A stretch of DNA of 64,000 bases from the NCBI GenBank assembly GCA_947307055.1, contig CAMZHX010000002.1, forward strand, positions 1 through 64,000, in the 5' to 3' direction. The notes beneath the pieces are model-generated. The model saw only the letters and a list, made by a program, of their open reading frames with translations, was not told the origin of the DNA and did no database searches. This stretch comes from an uncultured Selenomonadales bacterium. GTDB lineage: Bacteria; Bacillota; Negativicutes; Selenomonadales; Selenomonadaceae. The translations under genes and the position numbers were made by a program. This document shows, in pieces, positions 60,632 to 64,000 of the stretch (its first letter is position 1; the number at the start of each line of letters is the position of its first letter).

Positions 60632-62005
60632 TTGAAAGCATTCGACAAACTTCAAAGCATCGGCAAGGCGTTAATGTTGCCGGTAGCGGTTTTGCCGGCG
60701 GCGGCGATATTCTTGCGATTCGGCTCGCCCGACTTGCTTAACATTGCGTTCGTCGAGAAGGCGGGCGGCGCAATTTTCGATAACCTGCCGATAATTTTTG
60801 CTATCGGTATCGCATTCGGCTTGGCGAAAGATACGAATAACAACGGTTCGGCAGGACTTGCGGGTTTTGTATGTTATGCCGTGCTCACTACGTCTTTGAA
60901 ATCGCTCAACGCGGAAATTAACATGGGCGTTTTCGCGGGGATTATCAGCGGCTTGACGACGGGCTTTTTATACAATCGCTTTTACAAAGTCAAGCTGCCA
61001 GAGTTCTTGGGATTTTTTGGCGGGCGGAGATTCGTCCCGATTATGACTTCGCTCGCGGCGATTATCCTTGCGCTAATTTTGTCGCTCATATGGCCGCCGA
61101 TTCAAGACGTGATTAACGCAGTCGGCGAGCTGATTATAAGTTCGTGCGGCGTCGGCACATTTATTTATGGCGTGCTCAATCGTTTGCTGATACCCTTCGG
61201 ACTGCACCACATAATCAACAACTTAATATATTTTATCTTTGGCGAGTGGACAAATCCTGCGACGGGCGAAATTATACACGGCGACTTGACGAGATTTTTT
61301 GCGGGCGACCCGACGGCAGGGATTTTTATGTCGGGTGGCTTCCCGATTTTTATGTTCGGATTACCGGCGGTAGCATTGGCGATGTATCGCACAGCCAAGC
61401 CGGAAAATCGCTCAAAAATCACGGGGGCATTGGCGTCAATGGCACTCGCCTCATTTTTGACGGGAATAACCGAGCCGCTTGAATTTTCGTTTATGTTCCT
61501 TGCGCCGATGCTTTATCTTGTCCACGCGATTTTAATGGGCGCGGCAATGTGGATTTGTTGCGAGCTTGGGATTTTAGTCGGTTGCGGTTTTTCGCCGAGC
61601 TTTATCGATTTGATTTTGAGTTGGGGAATTTCGACGCGCCCCGCGATGGTTATCCCTGTCGGTTTGGCGTTCGGCGCGATTTATTATTTTATATTCAGTT
61701 GGGCGATTGTGCGATTTAATTTGCCGACGCTCGGTCGTTACGACGAAGAAACTTCGGCGCAAGAAAAAAATTTTGCCGCGCAGATTGTCACGGGCATGGG
61801 CGGTATGGAAAATCTTTTGACAATCGATAACTGCGCGACGCGTCTCCGCTTGACCGTCAAAGATATTTCTAAGGTCGACGAAAAAGCTTTGAAGTCGGCG
61901 GGCGCGAAGGGCGTTTTCACGAGCGGCAACGCCGTTCAAGTCGTTATCGGCACGCAAGTTGAATTTGTCGCCGACGAAATTAAATCGACAAAAATTCGCG
62001 GATAA
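60632..62005 (+). CDS. nagE: PTS N-acetylglucosamine-type EIIBC component
   Basis: The 457-residue protein has the EIIC domain (KLQSIGKALMLPVAVLPAAA, FGLHHIINNLIYFIFGEW, FPIFMFGLPAVALAMYRTAK, ITEPLEFSFMFLAPMLYLVH) and the C-terminal EIIB domain with the phosphorylated Cys in TIDNCATRLRL. It imports and phosphorylates GlcNAc or glucose. No EIIA domain is attached and none is adjacent. The EIIA-like gene in the island lacks both His, so a trans-acting EIIA must exist elsewhere. The TTG start is preceded by AAAGGAG. Its end overlaps recO by 26 bases. Confidence 0.92.
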   Translation: MKAFDKLQSIGKALMLPVAVLPAAAIFLRFGSPDLLNIAFVEKAGGAIFDNLPIIFAIGIAFGLAKDTNNNGSAGLAGFVCYAVLTTSLKSLNAEINMGVFAGIISGLTTGFLYNRFYKVKLPEFLGFFGGRRFVPIMTSLAAIILALILSLIWPPIQDVINAVGELIISSCGVGTFIYGVLNRLLIPFGLHHIINNLIYFIFGEWTNPATGEIIHGDLTRFFAGDPTAGIFMSGGFPIFMFGLPAVALAMYRTAKPENRSKITGALASMALASFLTGITEPLEFSFMFLAPMLYLVHAILMGAAMWICCELGILVGCGFSPSFIDLILSWGISTRPAMVIPVGLAFGAIYYFIFSWAIVRFNLPTLGRYDEETSAQEKNFAAQIVTGMGGMENLLTIDNCATRLRLTVKDISKVDEKALKSAGAKGVFTSGNAVQVVIGTQVEFVADEIKSTKIRG

Positions 62006-62723
62006 ATTGCACCGACTTTAACTCGCTGCCCAAAATGTATTGCACGTACTCAATAAAAAATTTCTCCGCCGCGTCGAGCTGCTTCGATTTGAAATTTAAG
62101 CGCGTGCCGTCCTTCCAATCGAAACTCAACATCAGCTCGAAAGTTTTCCGCAAAGCGTCGGGGTATGGTCGGCAGTCCCCAACGTAGTCAACGCAATTCA
62201 TGCAAACCGCGCCGCCGTCCGTCAAACTTATTCCCGCGTCGCCTAAAATTTCCTCGCCGCAACGCACGCACCGACTAAAATTCAACTGCTCGCCGCTCGT
62301 CTCCATAAATTGACACGCCCCGATAAGCGCGGCGACTTTCGGATTGCGTTCGCTCATAACCGGCAAAGAATTTTTCAGCAAATAAAATGTCTCCGCCGAT
62401 TTCTCGTGCGGCAAAGTCATTCTGTTGACAATCTCGAAAAATAGCGACGCATAAGCCAGCCGCTCAAGGTCTTTCGTCAAGGCGTCGTAGAAATTCAAAA
62501 TGTCGGCCTCGCGAATCGTATCGACCTGCGCGCCCCTACTCAATTCCGCCGAAATGTGATTGAACATCTGCATCGCGCCCGAAATAGGACTGCGCGACCT
62601 TCGACAGCCATAAGCATTCGCCTCAAGCTTGCCGTATTCTTTCGTGTAGAGCGTGACGACTTTATTTGCGTCGCCGAAATTTTTCGTATCCAAAACGACC
62701 GCTTCAATCCTAAAAGTTTCCAA
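61980..62723 (-). CDS. recO: DNA repair protein RecO
   Basis: The 247-residue protein has the OB-fold start FRIEAVVLDTKNFGDANKVV with TLYTKEYGKLEANAYGCRRS, a central helical part and the zinc site CVRCGEEILG...CMNC. It loads RecA with RecF/RecR and anneals single strands. It is convergent with the PTS gene, overlapping its last 26 bases. Confidence 0.95.
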   Translation of the reverse strand: METFRIEAVVLDTKNFGDANKVVTLYTKEYGKLEANAYGCRRSRSPISGAMQMFNHISAELSRGAQVDTIREADILNFYDALTKDLERLAYASLFFEIVNRMTLPHEKSAETFYLLKNSLPVMSERNPKVAALIGACQFMETSGEQLNFSRCVRCGEEILGDAGISLTDGGAVCMNCVDYVGDCRPYPDALRKTFELMLSFDWKDGTRLNFKSKQLDAAEKFFIEYVQYILGSELKSVQFIREFLSI

Positions 62724-62812
62724 AATTTTTCTCCGATAATTTTAAACTAAATTAGAAATGGGCAACGTTCTGGCGCGGCGAAAACGTCCGAACTGTCGTA
62801 ACGTCAGGCGCG

Positions 62813-63460
62813 TCAACTGGATGCAACGTCACGTTGCTTTTCCTTGAGTTCCGTTAAGCCTTTCGATAATCCCGCCGGCGAAATCGTCCCCGCTGTCAAG
62901 ATGAATTGCAATGCGTCTTGCGGCATCATGTCCACGTAAATTACGTCCGACTTCTTGACGAAAAAATTCATGCCCGCCGTCATGTTCATGCTCCACGGCA
63001 TGTAAACGCAAACATATTCCTCGCCGAGTTTTTCGCGAACAGGTTCGGGCACTGTCAGCATTTGAAACGCCAGCACATACGATTTTTGATACGGAACGAG
63101 CACTACCCGTTTAAATGCCGAGTCCGACTCGAACAGGGCTTTCGATACCTGCTTGACCGAGCTATAAATAAATTTCACGATTGGGATTTTGCTGATTAGC
63201 CCGTCGAAGAACGCTAAAATTTTTTCGGAAAGGAAGTTGCCGCTCAATACGCCGATAATCCAAATCGATAGCAAAACAATCACGAGCCCTGTGCCCGGCA
63301 CATGCGAAGGGAAAACTTTTGTTATTAGACCTTCGGTTAGGTCGAAGAGCCATACGACGATAAAAATTGTTATGGCGGGCGGCACAATGATTAGCAAGCC
63401 CCTAAAGAAACTGCTTGAGATTTGCTCCATAAAGGATTTCGGTTTTTTATCCTCGTCCAT
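62813..63460 (-). CDS. DUF502 membrane protein
   Basis: The 215-residue protein has two membrane helices (FFRGLLIIVPPAITIFIVVW and GLVIVLLSIWIIGVLSGNFL) and the DUF502 segments IPIVKFIYSSVKQVSKALFE, VVLVPYQKSYVLAF, VPWSMN-like YMPWSMNMTAGMNFFV and TAGTISPAGLS. It is a cytoplasmic-membrane protein of unknown function. It starts one base before the end of the aminotransferase gene, so the two may be one transcript, and it lies 89 bases upstream of recO. Confidence 0.9.
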   Translation of the reverse strand: MDEDKKPKSFMEQISSSFFRGLLIIVPPAITIFIVVWLFDLTEGLITKVFPSHVPGTGLVIVLLSIWIIGVLSGNFLSEKILAFFDGLISKIPIVKFIYSSVKQVSKALFESDSAFKRVVLVPYQKSYVLAFQMLTVPEPVREKLGEEYVCVYMPWSMNMTAGMNFFVKKSDVIYVDMMPQDALQFILTAGTISPAGLSKGLTELKEKQRDVASS

Positions 63461-63461
63461 G

Positions 63462-64000
63462 TTACTTGCGCTCCAAAATCATTTCAATCGCGTTCAACAC
63501 GTCGTCAATATCCTTTTCGGTGATGACCAGCGGCGGTTGGAAGGCCAAAACATTTCTGCCGACGCCATTTTTGCCGACGATAAAGCCGCGATTCTTCAAC
63601 TCCTCCAAAAGTTCGTCGAGCTCCTTGAAGGCGGGCGATTTATCAGCGTGAACGAATTCCGCGCCGACCATTAAACCAATCCCGCGCACGTCGCCGATTA
63701 TCGGGAATTTTTTCTGCAAAGTTTTTAAGCCGTTCATGAGTTGCGAGCCGCGAGCCTTAGCATTGTCCATTAGATTATTTTCCGCAATGTAATCGAGGAC
63801 AGCAAGCCCAGCCGTTGATGAAACTGGATTGCCGCCGAGAGTCGACGCGCCAGGACGGGTGTAAGTGTCGGCAATTTTTTTCGTCGAGATGAACGCGCTG
63901 ATTGGCTGACCATTGCCCAGAGCTTTGGCGACGCTCATAATGTCGGGCGTCACGTCGAAATTTTCAATCGCGAACATTTTGCCCGTGCGAGCAAAGCCGG
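63462..64000 (-). CDS. Class III aminotransferase (ArgD/AGXT2-type), C-terminal part
   Basis: The visible part (about 179 residues, continuing past the window edge) starts at PGFARTGKMFAIENF and shows VTPDIMSVAKALGNGQPISA, where Lys in AKALGNG is the PLP lysine, then TLGGNPVSSTAGLAVLDYI and DVRGIGLMVGAEF. These are class III PLP-dependent aminotransferases such as acetylornithine or alanine-glyoxylate aminotransferase. The exact substrate cannot be decided without the N-terminal half. The DUF502 gene follows directly. Confidence 0.88.
   Translation of the reverse strand, partial: GFARTGKMFAIENFDVTPDIMSVAKALGNGQPISAFISTKKIADTYTRPGASTLGGNPVSSTAGLAVLDYIAENNLMDNAKARGSQLMNGLKTLQKKFPIIGDVRGIGLMVGAEFVHADKSPAFKELDELLEELKNRGFIVGKNGVGRNVLAFQPPLVITEKDIDDVLNAIEMILERK

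Overview
The window reads as a chromosome segment of an anaerobic member of the Bacillota, most likely a Negativicute (Selenomonas/Veillonella relatives). The reasons are a PolC-type replicative polymerase, a flagellar hook gene, an A-type flavo-diiron protein, indolepyruvate:ferredoxin oxidoreductase, a TPP riboswitch ahead of thiW-thiC, and ATP-type PEP carboxykinase. The assignment is inferred from gene content and was not tested by phylogeny.

Region 1 (1-5700) holds a wrecked bacteriocin-type (C39 peptidase) exporter and an intact single-chain type ISP restriction-modification enzyme. Region 2 (5865-20086) is a genomic island in the 3' end of tRNA-Arg(UCU). It is bounded by 93-bp direct repeats that contain the tRNA 3' half and its terminator. 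Just inside each end lies a paired GTGGGGCA motif that looks like integrase arm sites. The island carries a RelB/PIN toxin-antitoxin pair, an AAA ATPase with a truncated partner, a tyrosine recombinase with one nonsense codon, and a minus-strand replication/recombination module in which almost every gene carries a frameshift (P-loop ATPase, Cys-rich Zn protein, ERF-type annealing protein, DUF3846-like protein, RecB/Cas4-type nuclease, DUF932). A compact operon follows, with an EIIA-like protein that has lost both catalytic histidines, a P-loop NTPase remnant and several small unknown proteins under an XRE regulator. The right end has a truncated type II methyltransferase, a DUF4417 fragment and an EndoU-type toxin with a probable immunity gene.

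Region 3 (20171-31736) has a DUF262/DUF1524 (GmrSD-like) protein following a flavo-diiron protein, a STAS protein, and a nickel/peptide-type ABC importer operon that ends in a SAM methyltransferase and is interrupted by a BspA-like leucine-rich-repeat gene and a small secreted protein. Region 4 (32004-46525) has the TPP riboswitch with thiW-thiC, a gene of unknown function behind a palindromic promoter, pckA, a GH32 sucrase, a secreted DUF4127 protein and a TadG-like protein. It also has a minus-strand run rpe, orphan hsdS, PHP phosphatase and a GlnQ-type ATPase fused to an RsbW-like ATPase domain. Region 5 (46526-54272) has iorA-iorB, paaK and an ACT regulator (aryl-pyruvate/aryl-acetate metabolism), then a PolC that lacks the inserted proofreading exonuclease. 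Region 6 (54332-64000) has flgE, secD-secF, a deacetylase/TIGR04076/glf operon, a GlcNAc-type PTS EIIBC, recO, a DUF502 protein and the C-terminal end of a class III aminotransferase.

Short dispersed repeats (ATTACGCATTACGAATT type and others) lie in several intergenic gaps, and two coding genes contain in-frame repeat insertions. No CRISPR array or rRNA was seen. The only RNA genes I can support are one tRNA and the riboswitch.
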